From Tenacibaculum aiptasiae (GTDB lineage: Bacteria; Bacteroidota; Bacteroidia; Flavobacteriales; Flavobacteriaceae): a stretch of DNA of 64,000 nt. The position numbers were made by a program, and so were the translations under genes. Shown here piece by piece: positions 26,903 through 35,157 of the stretch (its first letter is position 1; each line of letters opens with the position of its first letter). The notes under the pieces were generated by a model. It worked only from the letters and a program-made list of their open reading frames with translations, was not told the origin of the DNA and did no database searches. The DNA is taken from assembly GCF_008806755.1 (NCBI RefSeq), contig NZ_WAAU01000031.1, positions 1-64,000 of the forward strand, in the 5' to 3' direction.

Positions 26903-26926
26903 ATTATTGTTAAGCTTATAAAGCGA

Positions 26927-27814
26927 TTAAGAGAACATTTTAGCTACTTTTTCAGCTTTTCTACTTTCACTATAATCGTAAAAACCTTCACCAGATTTAA
27001 CACCTAATTTACCAGCCATAACCATATTAACTAATAATGGACATGGAGCATACTTAGGATTTTTAAATCCATCATACATTACATTTAAAATAGATAAACA
27101 AACATCTAAACCAATAAAGTCGGCTAATTGTAAAGGCCCCATTGGATGTGCCATACCTAATTTCATTACAGTGTCAATTTCTGCAACACCAGCAACTCCA
27201 TTGTATAATGTCTCTATAGATTCATTAATCATAGGCATTAAGATACGATTTGCAACAAAACCAGGATAGTCATTAACCTCTACAGGAACTTTGTTTATTT
27301 TCTTCGTTAAATCAACTGTAAAGTCCATTACTTCATCAGAAGTGTTGTATCCTCTAATAATTTCAACTAACTTCATAATTGGCACTGGATTCATAAAGTG
27401 CATTCCAATTACTTTCTCAGGTCTTTTAGTTGCCGCAGCAATTTGAGTTATTGAAATAGAAGAAGTATTAGTTGCTAGAATTGTTTCTTCAGGGCAAACT
27501 TCATCTAAATCTTTAAAAATCTTTAATTTTAAGTCAACATTTTCTGTAGCAGCTTCTACTACTAAGCTAGCTTGTTGTACACCTTCTTTTATAGAAGTAA
27601 AAGTGGTAATATTATTTAAAGTATTGTCTTTATCTTCAGAACTAATTTTTTCTTTAGCTACCATTCTGTCTAAGTTCTTAGTAATGGTTGCAATACCTCT
27701 ATCTAAAGCATCTTGTGATATATCAATAAGTTGAACGTTATATCCAAATTGAGCAAATGTATGAGCGATTCCATTCCCCATAGTTCCAGCTCCAATTACT
27801 GCGATATTTTCCAT
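26927..27814 (-). CDS. 3-hydroxyacyl-CoA (3-hydroxybutyryl-CoA) dehydrogenase
   Basis: NAD-dependent oxidation of 3-hydroxyacyl-CoA to 3-ketoacyl-CoA. The 295-residue single-module enzyme has the Rossmann GAGTMGNGIAHTFAQFG and NTSSISITQIAA near the active site, MHFMNPVPIMKLVEII with the catalytic histidine, and the C-terminal domain signature VNDYPGFVANRILMPMINESI. Size and signatures match Hbd/PaaH rather than the fused FadB form. It follows the Gfo/Idh/MocA gene by 37 bases and may share its transcript. Confidence 0.93.
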   Translation of the reverse strand: MENIAVIGAGTMGNGIAHTFAQFGYNVQLIDISQDALDRGIATITKNLDRMVAKEKISSEDKDNTLNNITTFTSIKEGVQQASLVVEAATENVDLKLKIFKDLDEVCPEETILATNTSSISITQIAAATKRPEKVIGMHFMNPVPIMKLVEIIRGYNTSDEVMDFTVDLTKKINKVPVEVNDYPGFVANRILMPMINESIETLYNGVAGVAEIDTVMKLGMAHPMGPLQLADFIGLDVCLSILNVMYDGFKNPKYAPCPLLVNMVMAGKLGVKSGEGFYDYSESRKAEKVAKMFS

Positions 27815-27851
27815 GTTGTATGTATAGTTTTATTTTTTATTTAAAGTTTGA

Positions 27852-28811
27852 TTAGAAACAATCAATAATCATTTGCGCAACTCTTAAAGCCTCTGTTCCT
27901 TGAGTTAAAGAAACAACAGGAGTTGTGTCAGTATTAATTGCATTAGCAAAAGATTCTAATTCATCTAGAATTGCATTGTTAGGTGTTACTTCTGGATTGT
28001 CAAAATAAATTTGCTTTTTTACACCTTCAGCATTTTGTAAAATCATAGCAAATTCATCTGGATTTTCAGGAACATCTTTCATTTTTACTACTTCCGATTT
28101 TTTCTCTAAGAAATCTACAGAGATGTATGCATCTTTCTGGAAAAAACGACTTTTACGCATGTTTTTCATTGAAATTCTGCTAGATGTTAAGTTAGCAACA
28201 CATCCATTTTCAAATTCAATACGAGCGTTGGCAATATCAGGAGTTTCAGAAATAACAGAAACACCACTAGCATGAACATTTTTTACTTTCGATTTTACTA
28301 CCGATAGAATAATGTCAATATCATGAATCATTAAATCTAATACTACAGGAACATCAGTTCCTCTAGGGTTAAATTCTGCTAATCTATGAGTCTCAATAAA
28401 CATTGGAGTGTCAATAACATCTTTTACAGCTGTAAATGCTGGGTTAAAACGTTCAACATGCCCAACTTGACCTCTAACGTGATTTTGGCTTGCAAGTGTT
28501 CTAATACCTTCCGCTTCTTGCAAAGTATTAGTAATTGGTTTTTCTATAAAAATATGTTTTCCTTTTTCAATGGCTTGTTTAGCGCAATCAAAATGAGATA
28601 AGGTTGGTGTAACAATATCAACTACATCTACGGCATCTATAAGTTCTTCTATAGAGTTAAATAATTTGTAACCAAACTCTTTAGCTACTTTTTGTGCATT
28701 TTCGGTAAAAGGATCGTAAAATCCTACTAATTCATATTTTTCTGATTGTTGTAACAAACGCAAGTGTATTTTACCTAAATGTCCTGCGCCTAAAACTCCG
28801 GCTTTTAGCAT
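27852..28811 (-). CDS. Gfo/Idh/MocA family oxidoreductase
   Basis: A 319-residue NAD(P)-dependent oxidoreductase. GVLGAGHLGKIHLRLL is the nucleotide-binding loop, HIFIEKPITNTLQEAE carries the EKP catalytic signature, and LDLMIHDIDIILS lies in the C-terminal domain. The substrate, typically a sugar or inositol derivative, cannot be told. A TATCTTTG box lies 70 bases before the start. Confidence 0.88.
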   Translation of the reverse strand: MLKAGVLGAGHLGKIHLRLLQQSEKYELVGFYDPFTENAQKVAKEFGYKLFNSIEELIDAVDVVDIVTPTLSHFDCAKQAIEKGKHIFIEKPITNTLQEAEGIRTLASQNHVRGQVGHVERFNPAFTAVKDVIDTPMFIETHRLAEFNPRGTDVPVVLDLMIHDIDIILSVVKSKVKNVHASGVSVISETPDIANARIEFENGCVANLTSSRISMKNMRKSRFFQKDAYISVDFLEKKSEVVKMKDVPENPDEFAMILQNAEGVKKQIYFDNPEVTPNNAILDELESFANAINTDTTPVVSLTQGTEALRVAQMIIDCF

Positions 28812-28881
28812 AAGTGAAAGATTATTAGTTATTTGAATATTTATATAAAAAGAAATGATTTATACAAAAAATCAACGCTAA

Positions 28882-28889
28882 CAAAGATA
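28882..28889 (-). promoter_or_regulatory. -7 box of the Gfo/Idh/MocA gene
   Basis: The minus strand reads TATCTTTG (TAnnTTTG), 70 bases before the start at 28811. Confidence 0.45.
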
Positions 28890-28941
28890 CACTTTTGTAG
28901 AGATTTATTACTACTTTTAGCCCGTCGAAATTTTACTATTT

Positions 28942-29583
28942 GTGAGAGATACTACCAAACATCAAGGGCTTAGAAATCAATTAGCAAAGGTTTTAGAAGC
29001 TAAAGGGATATATGATATAAAAGTGTTAAGTGCTGTACGAAAAATTCCAAGGCACTTGTTTATTGATAGTAGTTTTGAATCACATGCTTACCAAGATAAG
29101 GCATTTCCTATTGCTGCAGATCAAACAATTTCACATCCCTTTACTGTCGCATTTCAATCGCAAGTATTAGAAGTTAAACCAGGAGAAAAAGTTTTAGAAA
29201 TCGGTACTGGTTCTGGATATCAAACAGCTGTTTTGTTAGAGTTAAATGCTGAGGTGTACTCAATAGAGCGTCAGCATGAATTATTTAAAAAAACATCGAT
29301 GTTTTTACCTAAGTTAGGGTATAGGCCTAAGCGTTTTATTTTTGGTGATGGTTACAAAGGTTTACCTGAAGAGGCTCCGTTTGATAAAATTATAGTAACA
29401 GCAGGTGCTCCATATGTGCCAAAAGCTTTATTAGGACAGTTAAAAATAGGAGGAAGGTTATTAATTCCAGTAGGAGATAAAGAGCAAGTTATGACTCTAT
29501 TTCTTCGAAAATCACCTAAGGAATTTGAAAAACATGAATTGGGAGATTTCAAATTTGTTCCAATGTTAAAAAAGAAGAACTAA
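28942..29583 (+). CDS. pcm: Protein-L-isoaspartate O-methyltransferase
   Basis: Repairs isoaspartyl residues in aged proteins by methyl transfer from SAM. The 213-residue protein has VRKIPRHLFID, the substrate-binding AADQTISHPFTVAFQSQVL, SAM motif VLEIGTGSGYQTAVL and DKIIVTAGAPYVPKALLGQLK. GTG at 28942 is the start that keeps the family N-terminus (RNQLAKVLEAKGI); no upstream ATG is in frame. It is monocistronic with a terminator after it. Confidence 0.94.
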   Translation: MRDTTKHQGLRNQLAKVLEAKGIYDIKVLSAVRKIPRHLFIDSSFESHAYQDKAFPIAADQTISHPFTVAFQSQVLEVKPGEKVLEIGTGSGYQTAVLLELNAEVYSIERQHELFKKTSMFLPKLGYRPKRFIFGDGYKGLPEEAPFDKIIVTAGAPYVPKALLGQLKIGGRLLIPVGDKEQVMTLFLRKSPKEFEKHELGDFKFVPMLKKKN

Positions 29584-29584
29584 A

Positions 29585-29610
29585 AAATCCGCCTAAAAAA
29601 GCGGATTTAT
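29585..29610. terminator. Terminator between pcm and the 53-residue lipoprotein gene
   Basis: AAATCCGC at 29585-29592 pairs with GCGGATTT at 29601-29608; A/T runs on both sides let it serve both convergent genes. Confidence 0.75.
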
Positions 29611-29636
29611 TGAATTTGAATAAAAGAAACATCAAC

Positions 29637-29798
29637 TTATTCAGCTATCTCAGTAGCATCAGCTACTATGATTTCTTGTTGATGTTGGTTTTGTTTGGTT
29701 TGATTAGTTTTTGCTAAACCGCATGGGCTTGTGCTTCCGCAAGAAGAAAAACCTACTAAACTAACTACACAAATTGCAATAAATACTATTTTTTTCAT
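29637..29798 (-). CDS. Small lipoprotein, 53 residues
   Basis: Reading the minus strand from the ATG at 29798 gives a 53-residue protein with a basic start (MKKIVFIAICVVSLVGF), a lipobox ending at Cys20 (GFSSCG), a second cysteine at 26 and a glutamine/asparagine-rich tail (TKQNQHQQEIIVADA). The stop is followed by the hairpin at 29585-29610. A typical lipoprotein signal, followed by a stop and terminator, supports a real gene. It is separated from the upstream binding-protein gene by 18 bases, so it could be the last gene of that operon. Function unknown. Confidence 0.72.
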   Translation of the reverse strand: MKKIVFIAICVVSLVGFSSCGSTSPCGLAKTNQTKQNQHQQEIIVADATEIAE

Positions 29799-29816
29799 TT
29801 TTTGGGTTTTAAAAAA

Positions 29817-30677
29817 TCAAATATACATATTTCTGATTAACTCACCAGAATCTTTCTTCTCATCAATAACGTTAAACTCAATCATTTTATTTTGTATGCT
29901 AGTGATTAAATTTTCAGTTACTGGCTCTCCATCACTCCATTCTGTAATAGATAGCCATTCTTGAATATCATTTAATTGTTGTTCGTATCTGATAGCTAGT
30001 GTTTTATCGATATTTTTGATTTCCTTAAAGTCAGAAGTACAGCTATTGATTATGTCTAAAACTTTTTTTACTTCATCAAAATTATTTTCTAAAACTTCAT
30101 TTCGAACTGCTACTACAAAACAAGGCCAAGGTGTAGGACAATCTCCTAAACGTCTAAATGTATTGTTGTCAACTAAAGGTTTGGTGGTAAAATGTTCCCA
30201 CATAAAGTAGTCAGCTTCACCATTGGTTAAGGCATCAATTCCTCCCTGTAAATTGCCAACAACTTTAAATTTTAGTTTCTCAACATCCCAACCATTATTA
30301 TGTGCGTTTACAATAGCCATTAAATGAGATCCAGAGCCAAATCGACTAATAGCTACAGTTGCATGTTCTAAATCTTCAATTTTTTTGAAAGAAGATTTAG
30401 CTCCAACATGTATTCCCCAAATTAAAGGACTTTTTACAAAGGTTTGTGTAATTTTTGAAGGATTTCCATTGATTATATCTTTGATAATTCCTTCAGTAAG
30501 TACAATTGCAATGTCGATTTCTCCTGAACGTAATGCTTTGCACATAGCACCAGTACCTCCAGGGAAGTCTTGCCAACGTAAATTTATGTTGTTGTTGGTG
30601 TATTCTTTATTTTTTAAGGTAATGTACCATGGATAGTTAAAATGCTCTGGTACACCACCTACTTTTAAATTTAGCAT
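29817..30677 (-). CDS. Periplasmic-binding-protein-like protein without signal peptide
   Basis: A 286-residue protein with the bilobal type-2 substrate-binding fold. Visible features are WQDFPGGTGAMCKALRSGEIDIAIVLTEG, AISRFGSGSHLMAIVNAHNNGWD and GNLQGGIDALTNGEADYFMWEHFTTKPLV, as in NMT1/ABC-type solute-binding proteins. There is no signal peptide, so it is probably cytosolic and not an ABC transporter component. It directly follows the nucleoside phosphorylase gene (adjacent stop/start) in a three-gene operon and may bind a nucleoside or pyrimidine-type ligand; that is inference. Confidence 0.82.
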   Translation of the reverse strand: MLNLKVGGVPEHFNYPWYITLKNKEYTNNNINLRWQDFPGGTGAMCKALRSGEIDIAIVLTEGIIKDIINGNPSKITQTFVKSPLIWGIHVGAKSSFKKIEDLEHATVAISRFGSGSHLMAIVNAHNNGWDVEKLKFKVVGNLQGGIDALTNGEADYFMWEHFTTKPLVDNNTFRRLGDCPTPWPCFVVAVRNEVLENNFDEVKKVLDIINSCTSDFKEIKNIDKTLAIRYEQQLNDIQEWLSITEWSDGEPVTENLITSIQNKMIEFNVIDEKKDSGELIRNMYI

Positions 30678-31547
30678 CTATTCAACTAATTTGTCTAAGG
30701 TATATTGAATTAAATCAGCAACAACTTTACCAGGGTTTTCGCTAAATGTTCCATTAGCTCTATTAGCAATTAAAGCATTCATTGAGGCTGCATTATGACC
30801 TAGTAATTTTGATAAACCATAAATGGCAGAAGTTTCCATTTCTAAATTTGTAATTCTATTACCATTGTGGTTAAAACTATCAATTTTAGCGTTTAATTGA
30901 GCGTCTTGCAGTCCTAAACGTAAAACACGTCCTTGAGGCCCATAGAAACCACCTGCAGTAGCTGTAATACCTTTATGTACCTTATCTGAAAGTAATTTTT
31001 CTTCTAAAGTTTTTCCGTTTGCTACTACTAAAGGATACGATTTTTTAGAGCTCCAATCTGTATGTTTAATAAAAGCTTGTTCTAATTCTGGATTAGCAAT
31101 TTCTTCTACTTGATAAGACTGTAACATACCGTTTAAATCCAATCCATGAGAGCTTAATAAAAAGCTGTTTACTGGAATGTCGGCTTGCAAAGATCCAGAA
31201 GTACCAATTCTAGTAATATTTAACTGTGTATGAGTTTCTTTTACTTGACGTGTTTCTAAATCAATATTTACTAAAGCATCAAGTTCGTTTAAAACGATAT
31301 CAATATTATCAGGACCTATTCCTGTAGAGATTACAGTTAATCTTTTGCCTTTATAAGTTCCGGTAGTAGTTTTAAATTCTCTTTTTTGAGTTGTAAATTC
31401 AATAGAGTCAAAATGTTGTGTTACTTTATCAACGCGATATTGATCTCCAACGAAAATAATATCGGTAGCTATATGCTCAGGTCTTAAATTTAGATGATAA
31501 ATACTTCCATCAGGATTTAAGATGAGTTCAGAATGTTGTATGTTCAT
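30678..31547 (-). CDS. Nucleoside phosphorylase (uridine phosphorylase-like)
   Basis: A 289-residue PNP_UDP-fold protein. The N-terminal DIIFVGDQYRVDKVTQHFD and VISTGIGPDNIDIVLNELDAL match the phosphate-binding and family signature segments; ITRIGTSGSLQADIPV is the nucleoside-site block, and ITNLEMETSAIYGLSKLLGH is the ribose-contact motif. It should cleave a nucleoside with phosphate to base and ribose-1-phosphate. The operon partners (DUF1835 upstream, binding protein downstream) are unusual for simple salvage. Confidence 0.9.
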   Translation of the reverse strand: MNIQHSELILNPDGSIYHLNLRPEHIATDIIFVGDQYRVDKVTQHFDSIEFTTQKREFKTTTGTYKGKRLTVISTGIGPDNIDIVLNELDALVNIDLETRQVKETHTQLNITRIGTSGSLQADIPVNSFLLSSHGLDLNGMLQSYQVEEIANPELEQAFIKHTDWSSKKSYPLVVANGKTLEEKLLSDKVHKGITATAGGFYGPQGRVLRLGLQDAQLNAKIDSFNHNGNRITNLEMETSAIYGLSKLLGHNAASMNALIANRANGTFSENPGKVVADLIQYTLDKLVE

Positions 31548-32492
31548 TTATGATGTAATTTTTAACAGCTTGTTTGTAGAGTTTACATATAAATAGCTGT
31601 ATTTTTTTGCGCCTCCAAGATACGAAAAATCGGAACGCATTTTTGCATAATAGTTCGTTTGATTATGCAGTACTTTTTTACCTATTTTATTTAATTTAAC
31701 TGGGTTAAATGAAGAAAATAAGCTTTTTAATTGATTTGTTTTGTTAACATATTGAATATCACCATATCCATAAACCTCTTGATTTGATAATAAGTGACCA
31801 ATAAACTTATTTTTTGTTTCAAATTTATTGCTCTTAGCGGCTTTTAAAATATTGTTTTCAATATGGTTTAACCCATTTTCTATAGATGGAAAACGAAGTA
31901 AATGTGCTTTTATAGCTTCTTCTAAATATACAAATGGTGATTTAGGATTTAACTTTGAAGCATTTTCAAGTTGCAAAGGACTATCTGAGCAATAAAGTTG
32001 CCATATATAATCAGCATACTCAATATCGTCTTGGGTAAGTGTTATCCTGTTTTTAAAATGTTCTTTTAATTGAGTAGGAGATAGTTCACCTAAACCTAAC
32101 ATCTTTTCACTGTTTGCTATTTTACCACTACAAACTAACGATATTTTTTGATTTTTTCTATAACGTTTAAGCCAGCTAATAACAGCTAGCATGTTTATTT
32201 GACAAAATAAATCATATTCAAACCAAAGAACAATTTCGTCTTGTTTTTTTTGATTACAAAGGTTTCTGTACTCTTTTAAAGTGTAATCAATAAACTTCCT
32301 TTTTGTAACTTTATATGACGATTTAAGAAAATCAAAACGGGTTTTCCAAAAGTTTTCACTTCCTACATCAACAGATGTTTTTCCTTCGCACAACATTTCT
32401 CTCCATGTAATAATATCTCCTTTAAAATTTAAGTTTTTTAACTGTAGAGTTGTAGTGTCTCCGTTGGTAATGTGTAATAATGAGGATGTCAT
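31548..32492 (-). CDS. DUF1835 domain protein
   Basis: A 314-residue protein. The N-terminal SSLLHITNGDTTTLQLKNLNFKGD and IITWREMLCEGKT are the start of the DUF1835 domain, and IVLWFEYDLFCQINMLAVISWL belongs to it. The C-terminal half is basic and lysine-rich. Members of this family are of unknown function. It is the first gene of the operon with the nucleoside phosphorylase and the binding-protein-like gene; stop and next start are adjacent. Confidence 0.83.
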   Translation of the reverse strand: MTSSLLHITNGDTTTLQLKNLNFKGDIITWREMLCEGKTSVDVGSENFWKTRFDFLKSSYKVTKRKFIDYTLKEYRNLCNQKKQDEIVLWFEYDLFCQINMLAVISWLKRYRKNQKISLVCSGKIANSEKMLGLGELSPTQLKEHFKNRITLTQDDIEYADYIWQLYCSDSPLQLENASKLNPKSPFVYLEEAIKAHLLRFPSIENGLNHIENNILKAAKSNKFETKNKFIGHLLSNQEVYGYGDIQYVNKTNQLKSLFSSFNPVKLNKIGKKVLHNQTNYYAKMRSDFSYLGGAKKYSYLYVNSTNKLLKITS

Positions 32493-32603
32493 AATATTGA
32501 GGAATTCTTTTTTGATTTCTTCTGTTGGTATATAATAAACGCTGATTTTTCTACGTTATTATTAATTACCTATATTTTAACACTTTAAAGTTATTTGAAG
32601 GAA

Positions 32604-32633
32604 AAGTGTCAAGAAAAAATATTCTTGACACTT
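32604..32633 (-). terminator. Possible terminator after the eIF1-like gene
   Basis: AAGTGTCAAGAA at 32604-32615 pairs with TTCTTGACACTT at 32622-32633 (12 bp). The T run on the minus strand is short, so termination is only probable. Confidence 0.5.
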
Positions 32634-32641
32634 CAATAATA

Positions 32642-32965
32642 TTAGCCTCCAACGCGTTTTACTTTGAAGCCTTTATCTTTTAATATTTCCATTATTTGAT
32701 CGCGGTAATCACCTTGAATAATAATAGTGTCATCTTTAAAGCTACCACCAACACTTAGTTTGGTTTTTATTTCTTTAGCAAGCTTTTTAAAATCTTGAGT
32801 AGCACCATTGTACCCGTCTAAAATTGTAACAGGTTTTCCTTTGCGTTTTTCATATTTGCAAAGAATAGGATCATCTTGAAGCCAAATATCAGGTTTTTCT
32901 TCAATTGGTTTTTCTTCAAATTGATGATCTGGAAATAAGTTTTTTAATTGATCTTGTAAATCCAT
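32642..32965 (-). CDS. Translation initiation factor eIF1/SUI1-like (YciH)
   Basis: A 107-residue protein with the SUI1 fold. The C-terminal motif KLAKEIKTKLSVGGSFKDDTIIIQGDYRDQIMEILKDKGF is the family signature, and residues 1-45 are an acidic, proline-rich leader. The E. coli homologue YciH affects translation-initiation fidelity. It follows the 2OG oxygenase gene by 4 bases and probably shares its transcript. Confidence 0.9.
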   Translation of the reverse strand: MDLQDQLKNLFPDHQFEEKPIEEKPDIWLQDDPILCKYEKRKGKPVTILDGYNGATQDFKKLAKEIKTKLSVGGSFKDDTIIIQGDYRDQIMEILKDKGFKVKRVGG

Positions 32966-32969
32966 TAAA

Positions 32970-33917
32970 TTACTTTTTCAATCCTAACTCGCGTAAACGT
33001 TCGTCTAAGAATTCACCAGCAGTTATGTCTTCAAACTGCTTTGGATTATTGTCGTCAATACAGTTTTCTAAAACATCTAATTTCATGTCAGAAACTGGAT
33101 GCATAAAAAATGGAATAGAATAACGAGAAGTTCCCCATAATTCTTTAGGAGGGTTTGTTACTCTATGAATAGTTGATTTTAATTTATTATTACTGTGACG
33201 AGATAACATATCACCAACGTTAATCATTAATTCGTCTGGTTGAGCAATGGCATCATGCCAAACTCCATCATGATCTTGTACTTGTAATCCTTTTCCTTGA
33301 GCTCCCATTAACAAAGTAATTAGGTTAATGTCTCCATGAGCAGCAGCTCTTACAGCCCCTTTTGGTTCAGTTTCAATTGGAGGGTAGTGGATTGGACGTA
33401 AAATACTATTTCCGTTTTTGATATATTGATCAAAGTAAGTTTCTTCTAATCCTAAGTGTAATGCTAATGAACGTAAAACATATTTAGCTGTTTTTTCTAA
33501 CATTTGATATGTTTGCTTTCCTATTCTATTGAATTCTGGAAGCTCTTCAACTTCTACATTAGCTGGATATTCTTTTGCATATTTAGAATCAGCATCTACA
33601 TACTGACCAAAATGCCAAAACTCTTTTAAATCTCCTTCTTTTTTCCCTTTTGCAGACTCTTTTCCGAAAGAAACATATCCTCTTTGTCCTCCAATTCCAG
33701 GTATCTCATATTTCTCTTTTACTTCAGTAGGTAATTCGAAAAAGTTTTTAATTTCTTTATATAGATTGTCTACTAGTTCATCATCTAAAAAATGACCTTT
33801 TAATGCAACAAAACCAATAGTTTCATAAGCATTACCTATTTCGTTTATAAATTTTTGTTTTCTGCTTTCATCGCCCGATAAAAAGTCAGCTAAATTTACG
33901 CTTGGGACTTTACTCAT
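32970..33917 (-). CDS. 2-oxoglutarate/Fe(II)-dependent oxygenase (isopenicillin N synthase family)
   Basis: A 315-residue enzyme with an N-terminal DIOX_N domain (VPSVNLADFLSG) and the jelly-roll core. The iron ligands are in AAHGDINLITLLMG (His-x-Asp) and LKSTIHRV (distal His), and RYSIPFFMHP gives the Arg-x-Ser contact to 2-oxoglutarate. Reaction class is hydroxylation or related oxidation; the natural substrate is unknown. It is the first gene of a pair with the eIF1-like gene. Confidence 0.9.
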   Translation of the reverse strand: MSKVPSVNLADFLSGDESRKQKFINEIGNAYETIGFVALKGHFLDDELVDNLYKEIKNFFELPTEVKEKYEIPGIGGQRGYVSFGKESAKGKKEGDLKEFWHFGQYVDADSKYAKEYPANVEVEELPEFNRIGKQTYQMLEKTAKYVLRSLALHLGLEETYFDQYIKNGNSILRPIHYPPIETEPKGAVRAAAHGDINLITLLMGAQGKGLQVQDHDGVWHDAIAQPDELMINVGDMLSRHSNNKLKSTIHRVTNPPKELWGTSRYSIPFFMHPVSDMKLDVLENCIDDNNPKQFEDITAGEFLDERLRELGLKK

Positions 33918-33977
33918 TGTTAATAACTTTTATAAAAATGACTGTAAAGGTATTAAAAACAAGGGAAACATCTAAAA

Positions 33978-34676
33978 TTACTTATTAACAAAAGGTATTA
34001 GGTATGATATTGTATAGTTAAACCCAAAACCAGTATTACTTTCAAAAACCCTATTAAATCCTGGTGCGTATAGCGTTTTGAAGTTTGTTTGGTCGTCTAC
34101 ACTGATCATTATTTTATAGGAAAAGCCAGCACTTACAAAAAGGTTTTTCAAAGTTTCAACTTTTATACCTAGTTGAAATTCAGTCCAATGTGCAGTTAGT
34201 CCAGTTTCTGTTATAGGAGTTGTAATTGTATTTGAAGGAAAATAAATATTTCCAACATTAGGTTTGTAACTATCTAAAGTTTGGTCAAAAAGAGCAAATC
34301 CATAACGCATTCCAACATAAATTTCATTATTCATGTCTAACCAGTTTTGATATGCATTATAATTAGCTCCTAATCTAATATAACTTCCTTTAGAGGTTGA
34401 AGTAGTAAAATCTTCAAAGGTTGTTTCTTTTTCGTATCCTAATTCTGTAGCGATATACCATTTTTTTGAAACACGATAATCTCCCACAATTTCCAATCCA
34501 CTATAACTCTTGTCAAATATGGATAATCCAGGTTTACTAATATCTATTCCTAAACGAAGTCCGTAACCTGTCTTGTAAGTTATCGTATCTTTTTTCGCTT
34601 CGGAATTCTTTGTTTTTTGAGCGTATCCTTGTAAAAAACTAAGTGTAAGACAAAGACTAATGATATACTTGTACAT
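33978..34676 (-). CDS. DUF6048 outer-membrane beta-barrel protein
   Basis: A 232-residue exported protein with a signal peptide (MYKYIISLCLTLSFLQGYAQ) and an eight-strand-like pattern of alternating aromatic residues (YGLRLGIDISKPGLS, SYIRLGANYNAYQNW, FNYTISYLIPF). ATG 34676 is chosen because it gives a clean signal peptide; an in-frame start 21 bases upstream would add MTIKQKH. The start overlaps the end of the DUF6452 gene. The order rlmD-DUF6452-DUF6048 recurs in flavobacteria as I recall it. Confidence 0.83.
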   Translation of the reverse strand: MYKYIISLCLTLSFLQGYAQKTKNSEAKKDTITYKTGYGLRLGIDISKPGLSIFDKSYSGLEIVGDYRVSKKWYIATELGYEKETTFEDFTTSTSKGSYIRLGANYNAYQNWLDMNNEIYVGMRYGFALFDQTLDSYKPNVGNIYFPSNTITTPITETGLTAHWTEFQLGIKVETLKNLFVSAGFSYKIMISVDDQTNFKTLYAPGFNRVFESNTGFGFNYTISYLIPFVNK

Positions 34677-35151
34677 GTGCTTTTGCTTGATTGTCAATAT
34701 TAGTAATTAATGAAGTAGATAAATTATCAATCCAACCAGTGTGTGTTAAATTAACATCTTTATAGATAATTCTATATCCACATGAACGAGAAACATAATC
34801 CTCTTCAGGAACATATTTTATTGTAAGTGTAGCTATTTGGTTGTTGGCTATAGTATTATCAACATTATTCATCTTAAGTGTATACACTGTTTCTGTGGTC
34901 AATGAGTTTAATGATTTCAATGAGTTCAATGGGATAGCAATACTATCAGTTGTTTGATTGGTAAATAAACTATCAGTTTTTCCTTGAGCTATAATGGATA
35001 AACGTTGTACTGCTTTTGTTTGACTATTATCATCTTTATCGTAAAAACGTAAAACTAAATTTGGTGTTACTGGATTTTGTACGCAAAAATCATCTCTCTC
35101 ACAAGAAAGTAATCCTGCTATTAAGACAAAAAATAAAATATACTTTTTCAT
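34657..35151 (-). CDS. DUF6452 family lipoprotein
   Basis: A 164-residue lipoprotein with Cys17 after IAGLLSC. A second cysteine pair (CERDDFC) and RSCGYRIIYKDVNLTHTG are family-like features. It lies 6 bases after rlmD and overlaps the DUF6048 gene by 20 bases. It probably works with the DUF6048 barrel in the outer membrane; no activity is known to me. Confidence 0.83.
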   Translation of the reverse strand: MKKYILFFVLIAGLLSCERDDFCVQNPVTPNLVLRFYDKDDNSQTKAVQRLSIIAQGKTDSLFTNQTTDSIAIPLNSLKSLNSLTTETVYTLKMNNVDNTIANNQIATLTIKYVPEEDYVSRSCGYRIIYKDVNLTHTGWIDNLSTSLITNIDNQAKAHVQVYH

Positions 35152-35157
35152 TAAAAA

